From positions 2,480,001-2,544,000 of the forward strand of contig CM056879.1 of the NCBI GenBank assembly GCA_029876055.1: a stretch of 64,000 bases of DNA, read 5' to 3'. Below the pieces are notes generated by a model. The model had not been told where the DNA came from. It saw nothing but the letters and a program-made list of their open reading frames with translations, and did not search any database. A program made the translations under genes and the position numbers. The stretch's first letter is position 1, and each line of letters begins with the position of its first letter. Source of the DNA: Madurella fahalii. Its lineage: Eukaryota > Ascomycota > Sordariomycetes > Sordariales. This document shows positions 24,501 through 36,021 of the stretch, in pieces.

Positions 24501-25203
24501 AAAATCCAACAGCCTTGATTGCTCTCTCGACAATACGCTGGAGAAAGCCGCGGGGGTCGGCGCCTGCATGTGGTGTACCAAAAAATATGATACCGATAGT
24601 GGACTTGAATATATCGCGAAGGTGAGTTTGGCCCATATGGCAGCCTCTGGACCGCCGAAGCATCTCTTTGACAATGATCCCTCCGAGACTATGTACGACA
24701 AACAGCACCGGCCTTGACGGCTTTGTTCGACGTTCAAATTCCAGGGCAACCAGGAGATCCCAAGAGATATCGTAGACCGTATTTCTGTTCACGGAAGGCC
24801 CTGCCCAATGTCTGATGTGTGTGTCGTAACCGTACGTCACGACTCGCGCAGAGGGTATCGTTGGTGGAACCAAATCTCGAGGCCAATAGGTTGCAGGGAT
24901 AGCATCCCCCTTGTCGAGGTGAGAGCTTGAGAAGGGGTTGAGTTTTCGGATTTTGGGAGGAGGCTCGACAGATTCGCCGGCGATGCGATCGTTGTTGCGC
25001 TGTCTGGTATTCGCTTTTTTGGAAGTCCATGTGCGCTCGGGATGGCCGGTAAATCCGTGTATGAACACAATGCTTCCTAATTAGTAGGCATAACGATCAT
25101 AGGAATAGAAAGACACTCACTCAAGAGACGGCTCATCGGGTTCGAAGACGACTGTTAGGCCCGTCCCAGGTATAGCCCCCCTCCCTTCCGCCCCTTCCAT
25201 CAT
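21522..25203 (-). CDS. NLR-type protein: SesB-like hydrolase, NACHT and ankyrin repeats
   Basis: Three exons: 25203-25121, 25072-24353 and 24302-21522 (about 1,190 residues). The first junction is in phase (GTGAGT donor, GAAG acceptor), and the in-frame residue at 25068 is a GTG Val, so the true start is the upstream ATG. Residues about 15-265 form an alpha/beta hydrolase of the SesB/DUF676 type (VFIHGFTGHPERTW, then the HSLGG nucleophile elbow). The NACHT follows (GKPGAGKST Walker A, FIDALDECD Walker B), then seven ankyrin repeats. Fungal proteins of this architecture act in non-self recognition and regulated cell death in the cytoplasm. Oddity: the second intron (24303-24352, GTATAG..CCCAG) leaves phase 2 against phase 0, so one base is missing or another splice is used. 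It may therefore be a recent pseudogene. Confidence 0.82.
21525..22238 (-). repeat. Seven near-identical 102-bp ankyrin units
   Basis: The 3' end of the NLR gene consists of seven 34-codon units; the last five or six differ by only a few codons. The shared DNA block GTTATCCTTCGAGTCGATAT recurs every 102 bp (about 21603, 21705, 21807, 21909, with variants at 22011 and 22113). Variable residues cluster at the start of each unit (Gln/Trp/Gly before Thr-Pro-Leu) and before the LLLET segment. Confidence 0.88.
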
Positions 25204-27503
25204 ACCGCACGGTACGGAAGGAATTGGGAATTATTGTTTTTTGACAGCTTCGGCCGAGACCCAGTGATTATCAGACACCTGAAAGAATGTCTAGGAGAAA
25301 GTCGATTGCGGATTCTAGAGAGATTGAAGGCTTGGGCTCATCCGGAGGGCGAGTCAGGTGGCGAGGGCGAAGGGATTGGATATGTAGGTAGGTTTGTACT
25401 GCGTGGCGCTCATGTCAGGCAGCCATGCATGCGGCTGCGGTCAGTCCGCTCAGGTGTCAATTCCGAGCCTCCAGTGACACAACTTCCAACAGAAAGACTC
25501 CGATAAAGTTTTGAGGCCACGACTTGCTGAGAACGAAAGTAAAGCATTCGGAACTTTTACAGATTCGGAAACGTGGAGTCCAGATAATAGAGCGGTCGAG
25601 CACAGGGGGACAGAACGGAGCATGGATGATGGATGTCGCATCGCACACCGCCCTAACAGTCTGGACGTGGGCTGGTGTTGGGCAGATTGTAGTGCAATTA
25701 GCACAGCCACAGCCACCTGCCACGTTAGCCGACATTCTAGTCTCGGGGCCCTCATTTCCAGAGGTCAAGGTTCCTCAACCCCATACGCAGCTGGTGTAGA
25801 GAAAACTTCACAGAGTCAACAAGCGGGTACCTTTCCTTCGGATGTGGGTATTCCGTTACTATACCAGAAGAGTACCTGATTATCATATTTTCAGAAGCTT
25901 CCAGTTCTGGGACCTGTGTATGCAGGCTTGGGAGCTGTGCTTGTGACCTCATGAAGCTTCCAGTAATTGGACTATTGAGCACTTGAAGATGGCCGGCAAT
26001 TGAGCCGTCAGCCAAGACCTACTGGCCTTGGAAGACGTAAACATTGGTCTGGGGTCCGCCCATGGCAAGAAGTTGGAGAACATCGAAGATTTTTGAAGCG
26101 GATAAAAGCTTTTTCAGAATTCCCTCAGAAAAAGGGGGCGCCGACACCCATGAGTCTGCCAGCAACTTGCTTCTATGCCTGATCAGGATACAGTATCGTA
26201 TCTAGTTTGATGCTGAAATCGTTAGCTTCAGCCACTGGAGCCATTGCCCGCGAACAGACGATTCTTAGCGGTCTCCGATTCAAATCCACGAGAACCAGGC
26301 AGGGGAACATTGCCGACGCCTACTAATTCCTTCAAGTGGATCTTTTTAGACGAAATAAACGCTCGAAGAGCCAACCCAAATTCACGTCGTCGGATGGCTG
26401 TCGGTGGAGGACGGGTTCTACTGAATCTCTGGCAAGCCTGGATCCGGAAAGCCGACACTCATTGAATCACTCTGTTTTGTGCGACGAATCTGGGCACACA
26501 AAATTTCCTTTTTCGTACCCCGCCCACGTGACGATGCTCACCCAGGCCCAGGTCCGGCTCAGGATTGGCTCAGGATTTGCTCAGGCTTGCTCACCTTTGC
26601 TCACCATAATTGCCATTTTCGGCAGGCTGTGCCGGAGTATGCTGAATGGCTTCAGCTCTAGCCGAGTGGTCCCAGAATTGGTCTCATATATGAAGGCCAA
26701 AATAGGTCCCCATACTTGAAAATAAACAGTTTCACTTTTATTTTTTTTTATGTTACTTACCTGACCACTAGAGACTTAAGTTAGCCTCTGTCTCTAGGTC
26801 TTGCACCTGCATCTCCTGCAAACACTCTTATTTTCTATTACTATTTTCGATATGTCGCGCTGGAAACCGCACTTGTGGAGCTCGGCTCTCACCGCCGAAC
26901 TCAGCAGCTCATCACGTGAGCTCGCCCAGACCATTTCCTTTGTGTATTTAAGCCAGTTCTTCAGTCTCCTACTGATGTAGATAGATCTTCAGAGACTTCA
27001 ACCTTTCCACGCACTTCCCACGACCTCTGCTGAGCTCCTGTACGCGTGACACGATAACATGCGAAGATACAGTATGAAATTCGGAGTAAAGACGTTCAAT
27101 TCAGCAGATACTGTTATCAAGCGGGCTAAGAAGAGATGTGTCACCGCCAAACCAAACCATGACCATGGACTCACGCCGTGGTGTTGAGACACGTGCGCTG
27201 TTCACCGAAGCTTGGGCCACCCTCGAGCCCTACTTCCACGAAGAACACTCACAGACCTTTTCTTTCCGCTTCTTTCTTCAGCTTGGAATTCTATAGCCGT
27301 GGTAGACCACCTTGAAGCATTGTCTCGATACATCTTCCATCAACGTGGCAAGAGGTGCCAGAAACATTGCACACTGGATTCTGTGGACTTTGAGGGTTTA
27401 AAACAGAAATAACGGAGAGGTGGCTTCTAGGTTTTGTGAGGGTATGTTGATATGAGCCTGACGATGAGGAGGCTAGGAGAATGAAGGTAGGTAGTTAGGT
27501 TAG
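25204..27503. other. Gene-poor region, probable insertion debris
   Basis: No intact gene. A segment at 26482-26516 is an inverted, almost identical copy of 38818-38852 upstream of the NACHT relic. Around 26540-26610 there are repeated GCTCAGG/GCTCACC words. Open frames of 60-127 codons overlap on both strands without recognisable domains. A TATTTAAG box lies near 26944. Confidence 0.4.
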
Positions 27504-27749
27504 TAACTGGATAAAACTTCAGAATGTGAGCTCCCCCGCCCATCACCAAAAGAGCTAGGATCGGCAGCCTACAGCGGTTTGCAGCCTTATCGAGGCGCTA
27601 CCTCCGCCGGCTCGAGTGGAGGTGGGGCTAGTGGTTGGGGCCTCGCCGACGTTGGCGTGGGTGATGGTGGTGGGGATGATGGAGACGGCGGATGCGGAGG
27701 ATGCGAGTGTGGAGGCTGTGGGTGTGGAGGCTGTGGTTGCGGTGCAGAC
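27504..27749 (+). pseudogene. Cys/Gly-rich C-terminal coding remnant
   Basis: One plus frame, open from a TAA just upstream (about 27501) to a TGA at about 27749, ends in alternating Gly-Gly and Cys-x-Cys units (GGCGGCECGGCGCGGCGCG). Fungal hypothetical proteins often end in such a tail. There is no Met in the frame, so this is either the last exon of an unrecognised gene or a relic. The opposite strand reads as a proline-rich frame, which is the shadow of the same repeat. Confidence 0.3.
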
Positions 27750-28362
27750 TGAATGTTGGGTGGCTGCGAGAAGTCCACCGAGGGACTTGCAAGTTCAATG
27801 CTTGGTGAAGTGTGTCTTAGAAAAACTTGATTCAATTGGGCCCCTGGAGTGCCAATTGAAGTCGAGCTTCGGACGATTATTCAAGTTACTAGAAATTGTC
27901 AAGGAAGCGAATCTGGTGTATTCGGCTTACGTGACGGTGATTTGCGAGCTGTCGATTGAGGGTAGCAGTCCGAAGCGATCCAGCAGAAGTATGTTATCTC
28001 ACTTTGGGGCTAAATATTCGCAAGTCTTGTTTATAATCACACATATTCCCCCCCCCCCCCCCCTTTCTTGCTTTCGTACCATATTCCTTTTGCTTCAAAC
28101 TAGACCTATAGATACAAGGCCGCTGGATACAATAACTCGTGGTCACTTTGCGGGTCCAAGATTTGCTAGACTTGGCGATTGCTGTCCCATTTATTAGAGC
28201 ACCTAAACTTTCGGTTATCTCGATAGAGTCGATTGGTTGGTAGGCCCCTTTTGGTAGGCTTCTGGGTTAGTCACAAATTTACAAGCCGACCGTAGGCGGA
28301 GGGTGGGTGAAGCATGGCCTCAGGCGAAGAATCCCTTGGATTCGGTACCCTTGGAGGCGAGC
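27750..28362. other. Intergenic region
   Basis: Holds a run of 16 C at 28048-28063, a likely site of length error, and no supported gene. Confidence 0.4.
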
Positions 28363-29457
28363 TCAAGAGTCGATAGCTCGATATATATCCATGGTATGCT
28401 CCCACACGACGTCACCCGCACCCTTCGCTCTCAAATCATTCAACCTCTTCCCATTGGCGAGCCTCTTCGCCGCCGAATTCACACAGTAACATCCACTTCC
28501 CTTCTCGCCGTCCGACCCAACAACATCGCTCTCATCGAGCCCACTTGTTCCGAGCGCGCCTACCCATCCGCCAGCAACCCTGGAATTCCTAGGAGGGAGC
28601 GCCGCGGTCAGGGAAAGGAACAACATCCGGTCCCCACACTCCTCATACCCTTGCAAGAACATCCAAAACAGCGGCCGAACTACCCAAGTCAAAAACCACC
28701 TGAGCAGCGGGGACATCCGCCCAGCAGCAACGCTAGGAGTCCATACGGCGCCAGGGAATACATGGACAAAGGATATCGTAGGGTGGCGGGCGGCCAGGAC
28801 CTCGTGGGCGAGAGTTGTCATGATGCTTGCGTGCGAAGTAGCGATGAGAAGGCCATAGTGTGTGCGGAGGGACAGGTCGTTGAGGTAGAAGTTGAACTCG
28901 CCGTAATAAGGGGCGAATACTGAGATGACACGTGGGTACGGAGAATTTTGCAGGAGGGGGAGGAGGTTATGGATAAAGCGGATGCGGGCGTAGTAGCGAA
29001 GAGAGAGTGCCTTGTCTAGCCCTTCAGTCGTCTCTGGATGTAGTCGTTAGTGGCTGCAATGGGACCCAAGGTACAGGATGCAGGCAGCAACAAGGAGAAG
29101 CGTACCCTCTGTCCCACCAAAAGACAAGTAATCGGGGGTCATAAATAGCAAGTCCACCTTGCACTCGCGCGTCTGAATCTGTGCACACACGACATCCACA
29201 CCCTTCAGCAACGCAATATCTTGCTGCAAAAACTCAAACCGAGACGAAGGGCACTGGTCTCGACAGTCGTTAAGGATGCGGTCGGCTGCTTCGACGTTGC
29301 GGCCAACTACGTAGACGGCCGCGGCGTTTGCATGTTTGCCCAGCGCCCGAACCATGGCTTCGCCGATGCCAGACGTCCCGCCGACAATGACGGCAATGAA
29401 TCCTGTCGCATTCTTAAAGTCCGCGAGGGAACTGCGCATTTCCGAGAGGAGTACCAT
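28363..29457 (-). CDS. Short-chain dehydrogenase/reductase-like protein
   Basis: Two exons, 29457-29106 and 29033-28363, joined in phase 1 across a 72-bp intron (GTACGC donor, ATCCAG acceptor); 340 residues. The Rossmann start GGTSGIGEAMVRAL is at about residues 20-33, followed by VYVVGRN, a DI segment (QQDIALL) and the LLFMTPDY strand. The usual YxxxK catalytic pair is not evident: the matching segment reads HYGLLIATSHASIMTT. It therefore belongs to the fungal SDR-like group with altered active site, and catalytic activity is uncertain. The Met at 29457 is preferred over 29481 because related proteins start with a short MV-x-L-x-E-x-R leader. It stands alone just left of a pogo element. Confidence 0.78.
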
Positions 29458-30021
29458 GACTGTGCACCCGGAGAGGACCAAGGATTGAGATTGCGGCGTG
29501 TTAGGCTAGAGAAGTGTCGAAGTTCGATGTTTGCGAATGGGAAAATTCCAACGTGTGCCCCGCTCAATGTCAATCCTCAGCCACAACGTGATCAATAAAA
29601 GTCAGGTGCACCTCCCAATCGGAGGCTCGCTGCGACCGTGTTACTCTTGGTGGGCGAACCGCGGGCCGCAAATAATGTTAGCAGTGCGACAAATTTCATT
29701 GTTCCCGAATTGGTTCCATTCAGAATACGCTAACCGCCTAACAAACCACAAGGACTTTGAGGACGAAGAACGCACTTATATCAATCCTTATGAATGGCAT
29801 CTACGGAGGACATGGCGCAGCAGAGTGGTATGCAATCTGGGCCACAAGAGACAATAAACCGTGGTGCATAAGCATTCCTCGCCTCTGGTGCGATAGAAGT
29901 ATGTGAGGAAGTCGCCACTTCTGTGGTTGACGGTAAGTAGCCCTTGAACATGGTCAATCTCGGCATGATTCAACGCTTTGGTTTCGAATTTGGCTGCGAT
30001 TTGGTATATAAAGTTGTTATA
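29458..30021. other. Intergenic region up to pogo element 1
   Basis: About 560 bp with no supported gene; it ends at the TA target-site dinucleotide 30020-30021. Confidence 0.45.
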
Positions 30022-30120
30022 ACGTGATTGATAAGCGAGATGTACAGACAAGCGAGATTTACAGTCCCTACCACAACATATCCTCCTTGCACCTAACATC
30101 AATTTTTTTAATAATCTAAT

Positions 30121-32215
30121 ATGGCTTCTACTTCAAAGGAAGCAAGGGTAATCTTGGCCCTAGAAGCTATTCGAAATGACAAAGATTTAAGCCTTCGAGC
30201 CGCAGCCAAGCACTACAACGTAAAGCCTATAACCGTCTCCAACCGACGACGCGGCAAGCCTACACGACGCAACTGTACGGCTAATTCGAAGAAGCTCACT
30301 GAATCCGAAGAGGAGGCCATTATTCAATATATCCTTGGTCTAGTTGTATATGCATTTCTACCTAGACTACAGGGTATGGAAGATATGGCCAACCAACTGC
30401 TATGCGTATATGACGCGCCCCCTGTCGGTAAGCGCTGGGCCCGCAACTTTTGTTAACCGCAAACCAGACCTCAAGACGTATTTTGTTCGTCGGTACGATT
30501 ACCAGAGGGCTAAGTGCGAGGATCTAAAGGTTATTGGCGAGTAGTTTACACTGTTCGGAATACCAAAGCGAAGTTCGGGATCCTTGACAACGATACCTAT
30601 AACTTCGACGAGACTGGGTTTATGATAGGTATCATCTGCACAGGTATAGTAGTTACGACCTCCGACGGCCGTAGTAAGGCAAAGCTAGCCTAGCCTAGTA
30701 ATTACGAATAGGCAACAGTAATCCAGGGAGTTAATGCTCTTGGTTGGGCTATCCCTCTGTTCATCATCTTAGCCGGGCAATACCATCTTGCCAACTAGTA
30801 TACCGAAGCCAACCTTCTACCTATCTGGTGCATTGCAACTACCAACAATGGCTGGACTACCAATGAAGTAGGCCTCTATTGGATCAAGTACTTCGACTGC
30901 CATTCAAAGTCCCGTACAAAGGGCACCTACCGGTTGTTGATCCTCGACGGCCACGAGAGCCACCACTCGACCGAATTCGAACACTACTGCCAGGACAACA
31001 ACATCAAAACGCTCTGCATACCTGCACACTCTTCCTACAAGTGCTAGCCACTCGACATTAGCTGTTTTGGACCGTTGAAGCAGGTATACGGTCGTCAAAT
31101 CGAAGGCTTAATACATATGTATATCAACCACATCAGCAAGCTCGAGTTCCTCTATGCCTTCCGCAAAGCCTTCTTTGCCTCTATGACAGAGAGCAATATA
31201 CAGGGTGGCTTTGCAGGAGCCGGCCTAGTACCGTACGACCCAGAGAGGGTACTTTCTCAACTGGATATTCGGCATCGTACGCCAATACCCCTAATCTCAT
31301 AGCCTAGTACTACAGAACCTTAGGTCTTCCAGACGCCACACAACCCTCGAGAAGCCAACGCACAGTCAGCGGCTATTAAGATCCGCATTGCCAACCACCA
31401 AAACAACTCTCTGACCTCAATATTAGTTGCAGTAGACCAACTAACTAAGAGTACAATGGCTGTAATGCACCAGATGGTGAGTTGGGGAAAACAGTCCCCA
31501 GAGAGCAGGGTCCCTCTAATCAGAGGGACACAGTTGCTAGGATGATGCCCCGGAGGCTGGAACTTGCCGTAGGCCCATTTTTCTTTTGCACCATAAGTAG
31601 GGCCGTCCTGGCCATTGCTCCTTAGACAGGACAATCAATTCAGTACTTTTCTTCACACTTGTTACAAGCTCAATTGACGAGCTCTCCTTGCGTGCAAAGC
31701 GATCTCCCTCTGATCAGAGGGAGCTCTATTTGCACATGTTGTTTTGACCTTGTTTAGGCTGCAGGGACCCGATTTGTGGTGGTATCGCCTGGCCTGTCTT
31801 GTCTATCTTGTCTGTCTGGCATTTGGCCGTCTTTGCCCTCCCCCTTGTTTTGGTGGGTATGTGGGTGTAGATGTGTGTTTCTGTACCATTTCAATGGCCC
31901 TCCTTCAGTCAGAGGTCTCTTCGCTCCGTAAGGCTAACGAAGCACTAAGTAAGCGCCGGAGAGCTAAAAGAACGCGTGTGTAGCTTGTAGGATCACTTAC
32001 TGTACAGGATGTACAGGATCTACTGGCCAGAAGGCTATGGGTGGGGAGGTAGTTGAAGAAATACAGCTGTGTAGTAGTAGTGGGGGTGGGGTTCGTACGA
32101 AGATACGGTGTTGTGGTGTGTGTGGTAAGCCTGGCCACAATGCCCAGACCTGCTAGGAGGCTGTAGAATCGTCTGATTCAGCTGTTTCTGATGTAATTGT
32201 AGTTGGTTGATGCTG
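30121..32215 (+). pseudogene. Broken pogo/Fot1 transposase
   Basis: Starts at ATG 30121 with a Psq/CENP-B-type helix-turn-helix (KEARVILALEAI ... AAAKHYNV) and a DDE nuclease. Recognisable DDE blocks are YNFDETGFM, LLILDGHESHHS and FGPLK. A one-base insertion near 30450 shifts frame, and TAG stops follow (for example 30541-30543, 30688-30690, 30709-30711, 30796-30798, 31045-31047). Each replaces an expected Trp or Gln, as TGG or CAG becomes TAG. The solo LTR splits the C-terminal coil, which resumes at 31894 (SLRKANEALSKRRRAKRTR) and ends in a zinc-knuckle-like CGVCGKPGHNA-type segment that is also mutated. Confidence 0.88.
31478..31893 (+). repeat. Solo LTR, 417-bp family, inside pogo copy 1
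   Basis: Starts TGAG and ends TTTCA (TG..CA). It is flanked by a perfect 4-bp duplication ATGG at 31474-31477 and 31894-31897, and it interrupts the transposase codon for the residue after His-Gln-Met. It contains two 20-bp perfect or near-perfect palindromes, at 31510-31529 and 31704-31723. No internal retroelement region is present. Confidence 0.95.
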
Positions 32216-32302
32216 TTGTTGTTGTATTTTAGAGGGTTGTTGTAGTAGGGTGGTGGGGACTGTAAATCTCGCTTGTCTGTACATCTCGCTTATCAATCAC
32301 GT

Positions 32303-32589
32303 TATGACTAGGCCTCAAGTAGTAATGGATGTTTTAGTACGTTTTGGCGTGGCAACGTTAGCTAATACGAATGTATTTCTGGACATCTGGGTCATATAGT
32401 AGCTCGACTTGGAAAACTGCCGCTACCGGACCCAGGTGCACACGCTGCGGGGAGGTGTAGAAGTCATGATCGGCAGAGCACCGCTCAGACTGGAGACAGG
32501 ACCTCTTGCCTTTCTTCCTTGCTTACCTTTCGTGATTCCTACTTCTGCAAATTGCCTCCGTCAGCCCAGGGGAACATCAGGTAGTTTTG
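32303..32589. other. Spacer between pogo copy 1 and the kinase relic
   Basis: No gene seen; probably the downstream end of the decayed kinase locus. Confidence 0.35.
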
Positions 32590-33210
32590 TGATCCCCGGT
32601 GAACGCCGCCAGACACTCGATGATATGCGGGTGTTTGAGGTCACGAATATCCATGAGGGCCTTTGCTTCATTGTTGAATTGAGCTTGAAATTCAGTGTAC
32701 TCGGGATCGGCCACTCGAATCTCCTTGACTGCTGCGTGTCTCCTTTCATTGTTGAACTATGAAAAGTATCAGTAACCCAGCCACCCAAAGCCACTCCCTG
32801 GCTTACTCACATCTCGGGGAGGATTCGGTAGATGGTCCTCATAAACTCTCATCCGGTGGACAACAGAAGAGGCACCCTCGTGTGGCTTTTGGCTCCGATT
32901 ATCAGGTTTGAGAAACGGCAGGGGCTGGTCTGGCTCAAGCCGGAAGATGCAGCTCTCCTCGGAAAATACCGGTGCCATGTGCTCCCACAGCGCGCTTGAG
33001 AAATTCCTCTTCATTGCCGGTTTCCAGTCTCTGAGACGGAACGCTGGGAGCTTAAGGTCGACTGGCAGCTTCTCATCGAAGAAGTCGTCATGAAGTGTTG
33101 CAAAAAGCAGTAGGCTTGCGAGGCCAGCCAGCCTCGTGAGACAATCGCCAAGATTTTCGGTGCGCGTTCGAGCACAAACTTGACCAACGGCTCATCTTCA
33201 TCTGACTCAA
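32590..33210 (-). pseudogene. Decayed protein kinase gene
   Basis: On the minus strand a coding-like frame from about 33210 to 32811 is followed by a plausible 54-bp intron (GTGAGT at 32810, CATAG at 32757) and a kinase N-lobe. The N-lobe shows an AAVKEI motif with its Lys, a Glu in NEAKALMDI, then LKHPHIIECLAAFTGDH. Near 32600 the frame slips: the expected hinge sequence YLMFPWADGGNL continues in another frame and meets a TAG after two residues. No C-lobe is found. Frames at 33214-33640 may be its 5' part but are not assignable. It resembles fungal Ser/Thr kinases found with incompatibility-type genes (inference). Confidence 0.55.
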
Positions 33211-34479
33211 GGTCTAGCTCGTCCCTGACCACACGGCCGTGTTCAGTATCATAGGATCCTTGTAGGTTCCGGCAGGTAAGAAATAACGACCGCAAAACCC
33301 ATGACTCTTGATATAAAGTTGGCAGACCCTGTCAGCAAGTCCTTCGACCTCGGTGCACATAGTCAAACGTGATGAAGCGCAGTACGTTTCGCAGTCTGAT
33401 TTAACGTGTGTAGAGATAAGCTGAGCACATGGGACACTGTCGATTTCGGATCGAAGAGCCGACAACGCAAGAATTTTTCGAAAAGATTGTGTGCTAATCC
33501 AGTTGTATGGGCCCTCACCGTTGTATTTGGTGAGATAAGGCTCTCAAAGCCTCGTCGATTTGAAACTTGGGCGGGTAATGACGGGCGGAAAAGATGCAAT
33601 TGCAGCTCTTTTTGGCGGTGAAGCCTTGGCCTGAGCATCGCCGAGACAAAGCAGGGTTACACCACGGCACGTCAGTATAATCGAGGGGTGCAGGGTACAA
33701 AGCAAACGTAGAGAAAGAGCATCGCCGGAAGTAGGGAAAGCACATTGCCGGAAACGGAACGCTGGGGATATAAGCCTCTTTTATTTGCTTTATAGATGAA
33801 CAGCGGCCTTTGGAGCCCTTGAAGTGTAGAGAAGGGGTTAGTGAATCACTGGTATTTTTGAGAGCCGACCTGCCGCGCTCGCATCCCATACCCTCACAAA
33901 ACCTTAAAAGCCCTTTTCAGCCGTTTCCCATCTTGTAGCAGAAATGCCCAATACGACAAAAGGATACCTCGGGAAAATACAGACCATGGCGGCTAGGAAT
34001 TCCATGGCACATCTTGGAAGTGCTTCTTAAGTCGGACGGTAAATTTCATACGCGAGCCACGACTTTTCTCGCAATAATTTAGTAGGACGTATTGGCATCG
34101 ATTTCTTCGCGCCTCCGTAACGGCCCACATGGCCGCATCCGGCCCTACAACCGCATCCCTCCGATCGTGTCCAGGAACAACCGGTCTCTGGCTCGCTCAG
34201 GAAACCCCTGTGACGACCGGCCTCAATTGCTGCACCTGGCCCAATGACCACTGGCTGTTGGGCCCATGCAAGGCGGCCCCGTTACGTGCACACCTTGTGT
34301 TGGCATATTTAGCAGGGGCTCTGCGGCCCTGACCCTTAGAGAAACTAAGCTTCTTTTTACCACCTTTTTGGGTTGGTCTTTTGCATTTCTTCATAGCACA
34401 ACTTGGCCAACTTGTTACAACACTGCTGTTCAGCTTGACTGTGCATTAGACAGATTAGCAAGATGGTGAGAAGGATGTA
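33211..34479. other. Region between kinase relic and pogo copy 2
   Basis: No intact gene. Several overlapping frames up to 124 codons at 33360-33890 could be older parts of the kinase locus. It ends at the TA target dinucleotide 34478-34479. Confidence 0.35.
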
Positions 34480-35346
34480 ACGTATTTGATAAGCGAGTCG
34501 TACAAATAAGCGAGTCGTACAGTCCCCACCACCCTGCAACAACTATCCTCAATTACAAAACAATAACACTAGGAACCAACTATAATTACATCAGAAACAG
34601 CTGAATCTGACGATTCTGCAGCCTCCTTGCAAGTACGGGCATTATAGCCAGGCTTGCCACACACACCACAGCACCGTATCTTTGTACGACCCCCCCCTAT
34701 ACTACTACCACCCGGCTGTGTACCTTCAACTACCTCCCTACCTCCATCGTTCTGGGCCAGTAGATCGTATGCAGCCTATACAGTAAGTGATTCTCCAAGC
34801 TATACGCATGTTCTTTTGGCTCTCTGGCGTTTACTTAGCGCTTCGTTGGCCTTGCGGAGCGAAGAGACCTCTGTACGAAGAAGAGCTACCTCGTACATTA
34901 CAGCCGTTATACTCTTTGTCAGTTGGTCTACTACAGCCAACATTGAAGTCGGGGAGCTGTTTGGTGGTTGGCAATACAGGTCTTTATAGCCGTTGACTAT
35001 ACGTTAACTTCTCGGGGGTTATATGGCATTTGGAAGACCCAAGGTTATGCCGTATTTGACTGTAATGCTGGGGGTGTTAGCGTACGAAGCTGTACATCTA
35101 GGGTAGAAAGTACCCTCTCTAGATCGTACGGTATAAGGCTGGCCCCTGAAAAGCCACCCTATATATTACTCTCTGTTATAGAGGCAAAGAAGGCCTCGCG
35201 GAAGGCGCAGAGGAACTCGAGCTTGCTGACGTAGTTGATATGCATGCGCATTAAGTCCTCGATTTAGCGACCGTACGCCTACTTCAGTAGCCCAAAGCAG
35301 CCAACATCGAATAGCTAGCACTTGTAGAAAGAGTACGGAGGTATAC

Positions 35347-36021
35347 TATTACGTAGCGGAGGCCAGCACTGCTTAGCAGTGTCTGGGCCCACATCCCGTC
35401 AGGGATGACGGCCCAGGGGTCATCGCATACTGAAATGGTGCAGAAACACACATCTACACCCACATACCCACCAAAAACAAGGGGGAGGGCAAAGACGGCC
35501 AAATGCCAGACAGACAAGATAGACAAGACAGGCCAGGCGATACCACCACAAATCGGGTCCCTGCAGCCTAAACAAGGTCAAAACAACATGTGCAAATAGA
35601 GCTCCCTCTGATCAGAGGGAGATCGCTTTGCACGCAAGGAGAGCTCGTCAATTGAGCTTGTAACAAGTGTGAAGAAAAGTACTGAATTGATTGTCCTGTC
35701 TAAGGAGCAATGGCCAGGACGGCCCTACTTATGGTGCAAAAGAAAAATGGGCCTACGGCAAGTTCCAGCCCCCGGGGTACCATCCTAGCAACTGTGTCCC
35801 TCTGATCAGAGGGACCCTGCCCTCTGGGGACTATTTTCCCCAACTCAATACGTCTATAAAAACCCCTCAGATTTGCCCTCAGAGGATCTTCATCCAATCA
35901 ACCATCATCATATCTTACTTTGTCATAGATCATACCAGTGTTCATAAAGTGCCTACCTCAGCGTCAAGGCTAACGCCCTTGAGGTCACCAGTTACGGGAC
36001 CACGACGGAAACCCCGTAACA
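35347..36021 (+). repeat. Solo LTR of about 254 bp, itself interrupted by another LTR
   Basis: Ends are TATTACGTAG (expected TGTTACG, one G-to-A change) and CCCCGTAACA. It is flanked by a perfect 5-bp duplication TATAC (35342-35346 and 36022-36026) and cuts the transposase frame. Excluding the 417-bp LTR and its duplication it is 254 bp. It contains a TCTATAAAAACCCC TATA-type box near 35853-35866, in LTR promoter style. Confidence 0.88.
35431..35847 (-). repeat. Solo LTR, 417-bp family, nested inside the 254-bp LTR
   Basis: Reverse-orientation copy of 31478-31893, about 95 percent similar by eye. Perfect 4-bp duplication ATAC at 35427-35430 and 35848-35851. Palindromes CTCCCTCTGATCAGAGGGAG (35603-35622) and GTCCCTCTGATCAGAGGGAC (35796-35815) are intact here. 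Confidence 0.95.

Larger units (their letters stand above)
30022..32302 (+). mobile_element. Fot1/pogo DNA transposon, copy 1, with a nested solo LTR
   Basis: Bounded by TA on both sides (30020-30021 and 32303-32304). Ends are identical inverted repeats of about 47 bp, starting ACGTGATTGATAAGCGAG and containing an internal direct repeat of the word AAGCGAGAT. Without the 416-bp LTR and its 4-bp duplication the element is 1,861 bp, close to Fot1-type elements and to copy 2 (1,877 bp after the same correction). It encodes one transposase frame, now broken. Confidence 0.93.

Noticed and set aside
26255..26305. tRNA-like T-arm (GATTCAAATCC) near 26278
   Set aside because: No matching acceptor stem, D-arm or anticodon arm could be folded around it.
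27587..27835. Proline-rich minus-strand frame
   Set aside because: Complement of the Gly/Cys-rich repeat; no start context or neighbour support.
32561..32794. 77-codon minus frame over the kinase relic
   Set aside because: It reads out of frame with the kinase motifs; the kinase frame is the neighbouring one.
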